In this document: in pieces, positions 53,402 through 61,422 of the stretch
Position numbering within the stretch: the first letter of the stretch is position 1
Layout: each line of letters starts with the position of its first letter
Assembly: GCA_017307165.1 (NCBI GenBank)
Contig: JAFKGK010000003.1
Coordinates: forward strand, 558,001-622,000
Direction of reading: 5' to 3'
DNA length: 64,000 nt
Source: Candidatus Melainabacteria bacterium
GTDB taxonomy: Bacteria; Cyanobacteriota; Vampirovibrionia; Obscuribacterales; Obscuribacteraceae
Program-made: the position numbers and the translations under genes
Notes under the pieces: model-generated
Told to the model about the DNA's origin: nothing
The model's input: the letters and a program-made list of their open reading frames with translations, nothing else
The model's database searches: none

Positions 53402-55477
53402 TTAAAAGTCGCTGTCTTCGTCATAATCTTGTTGGCTTCGATTGCTATTTTTACTGCCCCGCCCGCCTGAGTTTTGGATCAGCCCTTGAGCCCTGGCTCG
53501 TTTAAACAATGCGTCCATTTGATTTTTGACGGCTTTGACATCGGCATTTCCCTTAGCGTCATAATGCCCGTTGATGATAGCGGCAAATTCTCGGACTTCT
53601 CTTTCGGTGCAGCCATTGTTGAGTTGGTCCAATAGCTCTTTCTCTTGAGGAGTAAATTTGTTTTCAGCGAGAGCCTGAGCTCTTTTTATTTCAAATTCGA
53701 TATCGACTGCCCCCAGATCCTCTGCTCCTGGATCTTCGGGTTTCTCTCCCGCTTTGATCTGGGCGTTTTCTTTTTCGATTGCCTCATCGGCAAACTGCCT
53801 ACCGCCGACAATCTCTTGATGTGTCGATTGCGTGCCAGCCTTTTCAATGGCTGGATAATCGATCAAGACTAATTCGCCTGTTGCTCGTGAAATCCCAAAT
53901 TGCTTGGCTGCTTCTGAGCCGACATCGGTCAATTCCATGCCGGCTTTTTCTACTTTTGCAAAAAGATCATTGAGTAAATGCTCGGGAATCCGTGACTGAA
54001 TATCGACCAATTCTTGCACATAGACATCAGCTGAGCCTCCACCTCTAAGATCGACCTCGTGTACCTTGCTCAGCAATTTGGCATCAAAGGGCCGCTTGCC
54101 CCAGCTTGGATCAAAGCCGCCTTCGGCAATGGTCACTTTTAGAGCTCCGCCATTGGGAAACTCTTTGCTCGGAGCTAATTCGAGGACTGCAGGTGAATCA
54201 TTGCCCTGACCGAGAAATGATTTGACCTTTTGATTGCGCAAGATGCGGTTAGAATCCACAAACTCGGCGATATCTGACAAACCGTGCTCCGATAAAACAG
54301 TGGAGGGTTTTTGTGCTTCGGTCCGCGAATCTAAATTTTCTCGTTGGGCCACGCGTTTATCGGGCTTGGGCCTGGCGGTGCCTTCGATATCGGTGACAGT
54401 ACCATGCCTGTTGACCCATTCTGTTTGAGTGCTCTGACTGGCAGTGCTTTCGATCCGCGCATCGATTTGTGGCCTTATTGCTCCCATGGCATCGCCCGCG
54501 AGTGCAAGGCGGGGGCCGTTATTAAGCAAAGGGTTGAGATCGGCCATAAAGCTATCAAACTTTTTGAGGGGGGAAGAAAAATCGCTCAATCGCGGGGCCT
54601 TGCTTTGCGCAAGACCGAGTCCACCGCCGATGACAAACATCGAATAGGCCGACTCAAATTTTTCCTGGCCCGTGGATGCGCGCCCTTCCATTATGCGGGC
54701 ATGTGTTTCGGCTGCAATGACACCCGTAGGTAGTCCAGCCATGGCCATGGAACCAGCCTCTGTGGTGAGAAAGCGATTGACCATAGCAGACTGCGTTATA
54801 CCTACACGCCCGAGCTCTTTGATGCCTAGCGAAGAGGCTGTCAGGGTCGAGAAAGTGATTGCTCCTACCGCTCCTTGCTTGACTCTCTCGCTTAGCAGAC
54901 TGGAGTCCTGGTTATGTTGGTTGCGCTCTGTGGGGGTAAGCACTGATTCGGTCAAAAATCCGGCTGCGCCTGTTTCGCCAATTGCTAGCGCACCTTTGCG
55001 TGAAAAGAGTGATACTGCTTTTTGCTCGGCGATCTCCGCTCCTGCATGTGCTCCAGCAGCACCAAATCCTTTTTTGGTCACTGCAAGAGCTGCTAGAAAA
55101 GGCACCAATTTGCCGGCGGCACCGCCAAAACTCTGAGCATACCAGTTTGCCGAGCCAAACTCGGCTTGCTGGGGAGCTTGCATAAAAGTCACTTTCTGCT
55201 GCCAGCTATCAGACACGTTTTTTTTATCAAAAGAATCTGCTATCTGAGCAACGCCTTTTAGAGGTTGTTGGATAGCTTCGTATGCAAGCGAGGAAAGAGC
55301 AGTGGACACCAGGCTATCTTGAGGTCTTGGAGCTGTGTCTCCCACAGGCTGGACCTTGCTGTCCTGGGGCTTTTTGCCCTGGCTGCTTGCTAAGATCTCA
55401 TCGAGCATACTCGAAGAACCTACGATATGAGGTTTGACCGGCAAGATTTCGCTGGCTGATTTATCAGATTCGCCCAA
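53402..55477 (-). CDS. Large hypothetical protein
   Basis: A 691-residue protein with no recognised family. The first 80 residues are polar. Residues about 80-290 are Ala/Gly-rich with amphipathic or mildly hydrophobic helices (GGAAGKLVPFLAALAVTK, GAVGAITFSTLTASSLG, EAGSMAMAGLPTGVIAAE). Residues 400-560 form an alpha/beta region (LELAPSKEFPNGGALKVTIAE, VDLRGGGSADVYVQELVDIQ). The C terminus is helical and charged. The mixture of hydrophobic helices and a separate alpha/beta domain recalls secreted effector or polymorphic toxin architectures, but no toxin motif is visible. Confidence 0.75.
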   Translation of the reverse strand: MGESDKSASEILPVKPHIVGSSSMLDEILASSQGKKPQDSKVQPVGDTAPRPQDSLVSTALSSLAYEAIQQPLKGVAQIADSFDKKNVSDSWQQKVTFMQAPQQAEFGSANWYAQSFGGAAGKLVPFLAALAVTKKGFGAAGAHAGAEIAEQKAVSLFSRKGALAIGETGAAGFLTESVLTPTERNQHNQDSSLLSERVKQGAVGAITFSTLTASSLGIKELGRVGITQSAMVNRFLTTEAGSMAMAGLPTGVIAAETHARIMEGRASTGQEKFESAYSMFVIGGGLGLAQSKAPRLSDFSSPLKKFDSFMADLNPLLNNGPRLALAGDAMGAIRPQIDARIESTASQSTQTEWVNRHGTVTDIEGTARPKPDKRVAQRENLDSRTEAQKPSTVLSEHGLSDIAEFVDSNRILRNQKVKSFLGQGNDSPAVLELAPSKEFPNGGALKVTIAEGGFDPSWGKRPFDAKLLSKVHEVDLRGGGSADVYVQELVDIQSRIPEHLLNDLFAKVEKAGMELTDVGSEAAKQFGISRATGELVLIDYPAIEKAGTQSTHQEIVGGRQFADEAIEKENAQIKAGEKPEDPGAEDLGAVDIEFEIKRAQALAENKFTPQEKELLDQLNNGCTEREVREFAAIINGHYDAKGNADVKAVKNQMDALFKRARAQGLIQNSGGRGSKNSNRSQQDYDEDSDF

Positions 55478-55544
55478 GGGACACCTCTCTATATACTGGA
55501 GGTTTATACCCGCTAAGGGCTATTTTTAGACACTCGGGGCCAGC

Positions 55545-56090
55545 CTAATCTGGATCTTGCAGGCTGATGGATTCTCGCGACAGTGGTTTGCGGAATCCAG
55601 CATCGAGACCTCGTTCTGTGCCTTTTATCGTCCCCTTGATCAAGCCAGAAACCAGGCCATAAGCCATACCAGTGTAGGATCCGATAGTTTTGGCAGTCAA
55701 ATCCGGTTTGTCGCTACCAGCCATATCGTCGGTCATTTGTTCTTTCATGCGCATGGTCTCGCTAAAGACATCTCGCGCGACCCTTATGGGCACGCCTACC
55801 GTCACTCCCATCACTGCTCCGATGGGTGCCATCATGGTCTGACCGATGGATCTCTTAGGCAGTTTGGCATCAGATTTTTTGATTGCTTGTTTTTCTTGAG
55901 CTGCCTCTGTCGGCACCGCCTCAGAGTCAGACTCTGGCGAGGTATCTATTGCTTGAGGCTGTTCGCAGTCTACAGGCATATAAAGGCGAGATTTTTGCTG
56001 GGCCGAGACGCCATTGCAGGTGATGCCGATCAAAGCCATGGCAAGAGCTATTTTAGTGCCATATTTGGTGCTAAATCTGCAGGCTTTCAT
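55545..56090 (-). CDS. Secreted protein of unknown function
   Basis: A 181-residue protein with a signal peptide (IALAMALIGITCNGVSAQ, cleavage near residue 30), a Ser/Glu-rich linker and a C-terminal half with Gly-spaced hydrophobic stretches (MMAPIGAVMGVTVGVPIRVARDVF, GMAYGLVSGLIKGTIKGTERG). The glycine spacing recalls glycine-zipper surface proteins. It abuts the decarboxylase gene (shared base at 56090). Confidence 0.7.
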   Translation of the reverse strand: MKACRFSTKYGTKIALAMALIGITCNGVSAQQKSRLYMPVDCEQPQAIDTSPESDSEAVPTEAAQEKQAIKKSDAKLPKRSIGQTMMAPIGAVMGVTVGVPIRVARDVFSETMRMKEQMTDDMAGSDKPDLTAKTIGSYTGMAYGLVSGLIKGTIKGTERGLDAGFRKPLSRESISLQDPD

Positions 56091-57760
56091 TACAAGGCGG
56101 CCTTCACTTTCTTGGAAAAATGATCGGTAAGTCTCCGTAAGGTTGGCGATATATCTTCTTTTTCGAGCATAGCGTCGATAACGAATGTCTTGTCTGATTT
56201 GACCGCCATGTCAAGCGCTCGAGCAAAGTTTTCTTTGGAGTCGGCTCGCTCTCCTTCTGCACCTACAGCCCGCGCCAGGCCGACATAGTCCCAACCATTG
56301 AGATCAAAATAATCTCTTTGCTGATCGATAAAGCGCAACATGGCATAACTCTGGTTGTTAAATACGATGACGATCGGATTAAGCCCCATTTTGACAGCTG
56401 TGCTGATCTCCATACCCGTCATCTGAAATGCCCCGTCGCCGACAAGTACGATTGGTCTGAGGGAAGGCATGGCTAATTGAGCACCAATAGCAGCAGGTAC
56501 ACCAAAGCCCATGCTGACGTAATATCCAGGCGCAAGAAAAATATCGGTCTTGAGGCTCATGCCTGCATACATGCAATCACCAGTATCGGTGACGACGCTA
56601 AAATCGCGTTTGTCCATCAATTGATTGAGACATTCGATCATGCCGGCAACGGTCAATTTTTTTTGTCCGGCTGGATGCTGGATGGCTTCGGCAGGTATGT
56701 TTGGTATTTCAAAGCGCACGGTCGGCTCCAATTTGCCGCCGATGACATCCAAGAGCTCTCTGACCATGTCATTGAGATCCAGATCATGATAGACATGGTG
56801 GCCGATGATCGTTTCGTGATGGTTGATCTGTATCAGATTGGTCTCATCGAGCTTGGCGGTGTAGCCAGCGGTCTCCATCTCTGTCAACACTGCGCCAAGG
56901 GAGATGACGCAGTCCGATTTTTCTACGTATTGTTTAAGGACTGGATTGCCAAACTGGCCAAAATAGTTGCCGATAAAATTGGGATGCGTCTCTGGAAAGG
57001 TGGCCTTGCCCAAGATACTGGTGACCACTGGAATGTTGAGCGCCTCGGCAAGAGCGATTACTGCGTCTTTGAGTCCAAATCTCCGTATCTGGACACCCAC
57101 CATCAAAATGGGATGAGTCGCGTGTTTTAGACGATCAACAATCTCTGCAATTGCTTCTTTCCTGGCGGATTGCCTTTGTCCGGCCTGTGCCGATGCCTGC
57201 AAGGCGCGATCTGCTCTCCCGGCATCGTCGGCATCGGTCTCTACTTCGGCATTTACCATGTCCCGGGGTAGCTCTATATAGCCGGGCCTCGATGTCCGAC
57301 TCATTGTCGAAAATACTCTATCGACCTCCTCTACCGCCGTGGTCTGATTGTCCAAAATAGTAGTGGCTGCAGTCACCTGGGCAAAGACGTCATGCTGAGT
57401 CTCAAATGTCTTGACGCAATGGTGCAGATGCGGCTTGCCTTTGCGAAACCGGGTCTCAGGGCTGCCGCTGATGACGAGCAGCGGCGATTCTTCGGCATAG
57501 GCCAGACCCACAGGATTGACCATATTGAGACCGCCAGCTCCATACGTTACGAGGGCCACGCCCAGCCCACGCAGTCTCGCATAGGCGTCAGCAGCGTAAC
57601 CGACCGACGGTTCGTGGGTCATGACGACTGTTTTGAGACTTGTGCGTGTCTGAGCCGCATAAAAAGGCAGGATAAAATCGCCCGGTATCCCAAATGTATG
57701 CTGCACCCCGGCCTTTGTAATGCGGCTGAAGATATAGTCGGCGAGTTTTTCTTTGCTCAT
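56090..57760 (-). CDS. Thiamine diphosphate-dependent alpha-keto acid decarboxylase (indolepyruvate/pyruvate decarboxylase type)
   Basis: A 556-residue ThDP enzyme with the three-domain order of pyruvate and indolepyruvate decarboxylases. HTFGIPGDFILPF and THEPSVGYAADAYAR carry the catalytic Glu of the PYR domain. GDGAFQMTGMEISTA with the later NNQSYAMLRFI is the ThDP/Mg2+ motif. Decarboxylation of an aromatic or branched-chain 2-oxo acid to an aldehyde is likely; the exact substrate is not readable. The N-terminal pattern (KAGVQHTFGIPGDF) favours this group over acetolactate synthase. Confidence 0.87.
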   Translation of the reverse strand: MSKEKLADYIFSRITKAGVQHTFGIPGDFILPFYAAQTRTSLKTVVMTHEPSVGYAADAYARLRGLGVALVTYGAGGLNMVNPVGLAYAEESPLLVISGSPETRFRKGKPHLHHCVKTFETQHDVFAQVTAATTILDNQTTAVEEVDRVFSTMSRTSRPGYIELPRDMVNAEVETDADDAGRADRALQASAQAGQRQSARKEAIAEIVDRLKHATHPILMVGVQIRRFGLKDAVIALAEALNIPVVTSILGKATFPETHPNFIGNYFGQFGNPVLKQYVEKSDCVISLGAVLTEMETAGYTAKLDETNLIQINHHETIIGHHVYHDLDLNDMVRELLDVIGGKLEPTVRFEIPNIPAEAIQHPAGQKKLTVAGMIECLNQLMDKRDFSVVTDTGDCMYAGMSLKTDIFLAPGYYVSMGFGVPAAIGAQLAMPSLRPIVLVGDGAFQMTGMEISTAVKMGLNPIVIVFNNQSYAMLRFIDQQRDYFDLNGWDYVGLARAVGAEGERADSKENFARALDMAVKSDKTFVIDAMLEKEDISPTLRRLTDHFSKKVKAAL

Positions 57761-57812
57761 TTTGGCTGGCCTCCTGGCCTTCGATCAGCTCTATATAATA
57801 GCGAGAGCAATC

Positions 57813-58274
57813 ATGAATACTAATTTCACAACAAATCCAGACCCTATTTTGCGCTTCCGGCGTCACCCTCTCAAGCATTTCCCGCGCTATTTCTTTCTCA
57901 TCATCGTATTGGGGATGAATATCTCAATGTGGATGAGTGTCTGGACCCGGCTACATTCGGGTTTTGCCTTTGATCTCGGTCAAGAGGCAATCCAATTTGC
58001 CTTCCTTTTGATGGTCGATCTATATCTTTTGCCGACTCTTGTTTTAGAGGTCAATAGTCTAGGGTTTGCCAATCGAACCCTTATAGTGGGTGCGCTTTTG
58101 TGGCGTTCAAAGATTCCGTACGAGAGCCTGAGGGGGTTTTGGATGCCCAAATATTTAGCCTTTGCTGTCCTGCGCACACCACGCTGCTTTTACCTCATCA
58201 GGAGGAAAGATCTGGGGGATTTTGATCGAATCATGGATTTGATGGTGGAAAAAATAGTCGAGAAAAAGTATTAA
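57813..58274 (+). CDS. Small membrane protein with a PH-like tail
   Basis: From ATG 57813 this is 153 residues. Two hydrophobic segments (FFLIIVLGMNISMWMSVW and FAFLLMVDLYLLPTLVLEV) precede a beta-rich tail of 75 residues (LGFANRTLIVGALLWRSKIPYESL, FYLIRRKDL) that resembles bacterial PH domains. An earlier in-frame start at 57753 lies inside the divergent gene. No specific function can be given. Confidence 0.68.
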   Translation: MNTNFTTNPDPILRFRRHPLKHFPRYFFLIIVLGMNISMWMSVWTRLHSGFAFDLGQEAIQFAFLLMVDLYLLPTLVLEVNSLGFANRTLIVGALLWRSKIPYESLRGFWMPKYLAFAVLRTPRCFYLIRRKDLGDFDRIMDLMVEKIVEKKY

Positions 58275-58307
58275 AATAGGCTGGTTTTTAGGTTTCGCGA
58301 GAATCAT

Positions 58308-58712
58308 ATGAGTAAAGGCAAGATCCGCGTTTTGATTGGCAAGCCCGGCCTGGATGGTCACGATAGGGGGGCCAAGGTCGTTGCTCGCGCCCTCCGGGAT
58401 GCTGGAATGGAAGTGGTATACACGGGCTTGCATCGCTCGCCGGAGGAGATTGTAGAAACAGCCATCCAGGAAGACGTGGACGCTATTGGTCTGAGCATCC
58501 TGTCTGGAGCTCATTTGACTCTGTTGCCACGAGTTGTGCAGTTGCTCAAGGACCAGGGTATAGACGATATTTTGGTTTTTGGTGGAGGCGTAATGCCTGA
58601 CGAAGACCGAGATCAGCTGCTGGCTCAGGGCATCAAAGAGGTTTTTGTCCCAGGCGGTGCCACACTAAGGACGATCGAATGGCTGAGAAGCCAATTTCCC
58701 GATCGGGGCTGA
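58308..58712 (+). CDS. Cobalamin-binding subunit of methylmalonyl-CoA mutase-type enzyme
   Basis: A 134-residue free-standing B12-binding domain. GKPGLDGHDRGAKVVARAL holds the DxHxxG motif whose His replaces the lower axial ligand of cobalamin. LSGAHLTLLP and FGGGVMPDEDRDQL complete the fold. This matches the small subunit of two-subunit mutases, which rearrange methylmalonyl-CoA and succinyl-CoA. The catalytic subunit is not in this window. SucCD and the propionyl-type carboxyltransferase are natural partners. Confidence 0.88.
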   Translation: MSKGKIRVLIGKPGLDGHDRGAKVVARALRDAGMEVVYTGLHRSPEEIVETAIQEDVDAIGLSILSGAHLTLLPRVVQLLKDQGIDDILVFGGGVMPDEDRDQLLAQGIKEVFVPGGATLRTIEWLRSQFPDRG

Positions 58713-58921
58713 TATTTTTTTCATGAGCACTGGTGGGTGTTATTGATCTCAAAAGTCGGGGCATCTTATTAGAGTAAGGTATCGCTGGCCTATAATAATC
58801 CACTAGATTAAATCTACTGGAATGCTTCTTGAAAGCCTGCTATACTCATGCAATAGTCCGTGTATTTCGTGTCCATTTAACGTCCTGGTGCGCAAGCGCC
58901 ATCACAAAAGGGTCGCCAACA

Positions 58922-59140
58922 GTGTCCCACTCCAAGATAAATCACGATATCTTCAACGAAGACGAATCTAATAGCGTGTTTGATAAGGCTTCGGGCTCTA
59001 TGCTCGAGTGTATCTGGCGCGATATCGTTCCGAGCGTCGTCCAGAGCCATTTGCAAGATCGCCAATTGGCTCACAACGCAGCTACCCGCGTGTTCGCTCG
59101 TGTAGACGATGCGACCGACGCTGCTTATGCGACTCTCTAG
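58922..59140 (+). CDS. Small hypothetical protein upstream of mazF
   Basis: A 72-residue frame from GTG 58922 with an AAGGG-like site upstream. It is acidic at the N terminus (DIFNEDESNSVFDKASGSM) and helical (VVQSHLQDRQLAHNAATRVFARV). A longer frame from 58829 adds an atypical Cys/Trp-containing extension. It lies 169 bp before a mazF-type toxin gene with no other candidate antitoxin present, but it lacks any recognised antitoxin motif. Confidence 0.48.
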   Translation: MSHSKINHDIFNEDESNSVFDKASGSMLECIWRDIVPSVVQSHLQDRQLAHNAATRVFARVDDATDAAYATL

Positions 59141-59309
59141 GCTCCGTTAGAGATCCACGACAATTCATTTGGCAAGGGGTTCGCAAGGACCCTATTTGCG
59201 TTTGTATTTTTATTCGCATGCTGACCCTGTCTTCTCGGCCTCGCCGATTTTTCTGCCATAACTTGCTACAATCTGATTGATCGCTGCGGCCTTCGATTTA
59301 CCATTCAGC

Positions 59310-59708
59310 ATGACTACCAAGCCAACCACATATCGCAAGGGCGATGTCGTCCTGGTGTCCTTTCCTTATACGACAGATGAGGGCACTACTCAAACCAAGC
59401 GCCGCCCCGCGGTGCTGATCAGTAATGATTACAACAATGGTCGGCTGGATGACGTTTTGTTGGTGCCATTGACAAGTAATACTACCCGGGCCGGACGTGA
59501 GCCTACCCAAGTAGAAGTCTTTATGAACACGCCTGAAGGTCAATTAGGCGGTTTGAGGCTGGATAGTGTTATAGACTGCACGGTTATTGCAACTATTCCT
59601 AAAACTTTGCTCGTGTCCAAGATCGGAGCTTTTCCTCAAGAAGTCATGGAAAAAGTCGACCAGTGCTTGATGATTGCTCTTGCTATAGGCAGACCAGTAG
59701 GAGCCTGA
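59310..59708 (+). CDS. mazF: MazF/PemK-family mRNA interferase-like protein
   Basis: A 132-residue PemK/MazF fold protein. KGDVVLVSFPYTTDEGTTQTKRRPAVLISNDYNN carries the conserved RPAV block, LLVPLTSNTTR the second strand, and LDSVIDCTVIATIP the region of the catalytic Ser/Thr. The family cleaves mRNA at short sequences. ATG 59310 is the family-like start. A classic MazE/AbrB-type antitoxin gene is not seen next to it. Confidence 0.85.
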   Translation: MTTKPTTYRKGDVVLVSFPYTTDEGTTQTKRRPAVLISNDYNNGRLDDVLLVPLTSNTTRAGREPTQVEVFMNTPEGQLGGLRLDSVIDCTVIATIPKTLLVSKIGAFPQEVMEKVDQCLMIALAIGRPVGA

Positions 59709-59723
59709 GGACAAGATCGCTCT

Positions 59724-60095
59724 TTATTGTGCAATCACAAAGGCTATGGCGTAGGCGTCTTCGTGGCTGGTCGTCAACTCAAAGCTGGACAAGCCCATGA
59801 GTCGAGCTCTGTCACTCGCACGTCCGTGTAATCTTAGTCGAGGCTCCCCGCTCCCAAGCTTGGTGACTTCTATTTCTTTAAAGGCCACGCCCTTAAAACC
59901 AGTGCCTAGGGCCTTGGATGTTGCTTCTTTGGCGGCAAATCTGCCCGCTAGTCTTTGTAAAAGATGCTTTGGGCTTGATAATACATATGCTTTTTCATCG
60001 GCGGTCAGGATCTTATCCAAAAACTTTTCGCCGTATTGCTCGTAGACTGCGGCAATTCGTTTGATGCTACAGATGTCCGAGCCCAGGCGCATCAC
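59724..60095 (-). CDS. acpS: Holo-[acyl-carrier-protein] synthase
   Basis: Transfers 4'-phosphopantetheine from CoA to acyl carrier protein. GSDICSIKRI near the N terminus holds the metal-ligand Asp, and RLAGRFAAKEATSKALGTGFKGV is the signature block with the catalytic Glu. The 123-residue length is typical. Its start overlaps the folK stop by one base, so the two are co-transcribed. Confidence 0.94.
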   Translation of the reverse strand: MMRLGSDICSIKRIAAVYEQYGEKFLDKILTADEKAYVLSSPKHLLQRLAGRFAAKEATSKALGTGFKGVAFKEIEVTKLGSGEPRLRLHGRASDRARLMGLSSFELTTSHEDAYAIAFVIAQ

Positions 60096-60673
60096 TAGTC
60101 CTCTTTATCTACGACTCTAGTTCCGTATAAAAAAACTTGTTCTGGATTGGGTAATTCGTGATGCAATTCGTCTACCGATCGATCCAATCCAGGATGCCTG
60201 ATGTCTGGAGCTATCTCAAGCAGTGGTACAAGGGCAAAAGCTCGACGATGTAGCCTGGGATGCGGGATTTTGAGATCGCCGAGGTCCATGACCTCCCGAC
60301 CATAAAACAGGATGTCGAGATCGATGATCCTGTTTTTGGGTCCTTTATCGTGTGATTGCCTGTAGAGCTCAATCAGGCGTCGTTCAATGTCATTGCAGAC
60401 TTCGAGCAATTCGCGCGCTGTCAGAGACGTGTCGACAGCAGCTACTGCGTTGACAAACCAGGGGCTATCCAGGTCAAAGACTTCGGTCTCGTATAAGCTA
60501 GAGCACTCTAGTACTGTGATGCCATCGATATCTTTGAGAAACTGCATGGCTTGTTGGACATAGGTGACGCGCTCGCCTTCGTTAGAACCCAGAGCGATGT
60601 AGGCTCTTATTTTTCGCTTGTTGCCGCGAATCTGTCTGGGCGGTGCCACGGTGCTTCCTCTTTGTATGTCCAT
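60095..60673 (-). CDS. folK: 2-amino-4-hydroxy-6-hydroxymethyldihydropteridine pyrophosphokinase
   Basis: Adds pyrophosphate to the pterin precursor of folate. AYIALGSNEGERVTYVQ, WFVNAVAAVDTSLTARELL, GPKNRIIDLDILFYG with the two catalytic aspartates, and IPHPRLHRRAFALVPL are the family signatures. The first 25 residues before AYIALGSN form a basic extension, so the true start may lie slightly inside. The length is 192 residues. Confidence 0.94.
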   Translation of the reverse strand: MDIQRGSTVAPPRQIRGNKRKIRAYIALGSNEGERVTYVQQAMQFLKDIDGITVLECSSLYETEVFDLDSPWFVNAVAAVDTSLTARELLEVCNDIERRLIELYRQSHDKGPKNRIIDLDILFYGREVMDLGDLKIPHPRLHRRAFALVPLLEIAPDIRHPGLDRSVDELHHELPNPEQVFLYGTRVVDKED

Positions 60674-60729
60674 CGTTTTTTATCTCATTAAACGGCGCAC
60701 ATAATTATATCGAGCAATGGCAGATATTT

Positions 60730-61422
60730 TCAATCAAATAGGGCTGAGAGGACTTGTCGCTTGTCGGCCAGACTGGCCAGCAGGTAGTCCGGATTGTGAG
60801 CCGCCAGATCCGTATAGCTTGTCTTACCGGTATTTACAGCGATCACGCGAGCTCCATAGGCTCTTGCGCAAGCGATGTCATTGACACTATCGCCAATGAT
60901 ATAGACCTGCTGAGGATCAAAGTCGCTCTTAAAATGCTCCCTCGCTCTTGCCACTGCATATGGTGGCAATTGTGAGCGATCTGCCGAGTCAGAGCCATAG
61001 GCTCCGATAGCAAAGTATTTGTTGAGGTCAAATCTAGCGAGCTTTTTGCGTGCTCCAGCTTCGACATTGCCTGTCAAAAGACCTAGACAGGCTCGATCGT
61101 CATCAACAAGATGGTCGAGTATCTCGCGCACTCCATCGTGCATGATGTAGTTTTGAGAAGCAAGTATTTCCTGGTCCAAAAAGGTGAGATAGAGCTCTAT
61201 GATGGCAGGTATAGCGGATTGGATATGGGATTGGTCAATATGGGCCTGTGTGCTCAATATTTCGGTCAAGATCTGTGGATCGGTCTTGCCAGACATCGAA
61301 ACCCGAGTCGCGGCTTCTGGTACTTGATGCAATTGATGCAAGGCACGAGCAAGAGCCTTGCGACCCGCGCCATCGCTCGAGATCATAGTCTCGTCGATAT
61401 CAAAGAGTATTAGTCGTTTCAT
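60730..61422 (-). CDS. HAD-family phosphatase, phosphoglycolate phosphatase-like
   Basis: A 230-residue HAD hydrolase with motif I LFDIDETMI (nucleophile Asp8), motif II LLTGN near residue 116, a Lys region and motif IV IIGDSVNDIACARAYG near 180. The helical cap between motifs I and II and the ARALHQLH region resemble Gph-type phosphatases. The substrate is not determinable. It overlaps the sensor diguanylate cyclase gene by 4 bp. Confidence 0.87.
   Translation of the reverse strand: MKRLILFDIDETMISSDGAGRKALARALHQLHQVPEAATRVSMSGKTDPQILTEILSTQAHIDQSHIQSAIPAIIELYLTFLDQEILASQNYIMHDGVREILDHLVDDDRACLGLLTGNVEAGARKKLARFDLNKYFAIGAYGSDSADRSQLPPYAVARAREHFKSDFDPQQVYIIGDSVNDIACARAYGARVIAVNTGKTSYTDLAAHNPDYLLASLADKRQVLSALFD

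Noticed and set aside
58712..58760. Terminator after the B12-binding subunit gene
   Set aside because: There is a run of seven T, but the only upstream stem is 3-4 bp, too weak to call.
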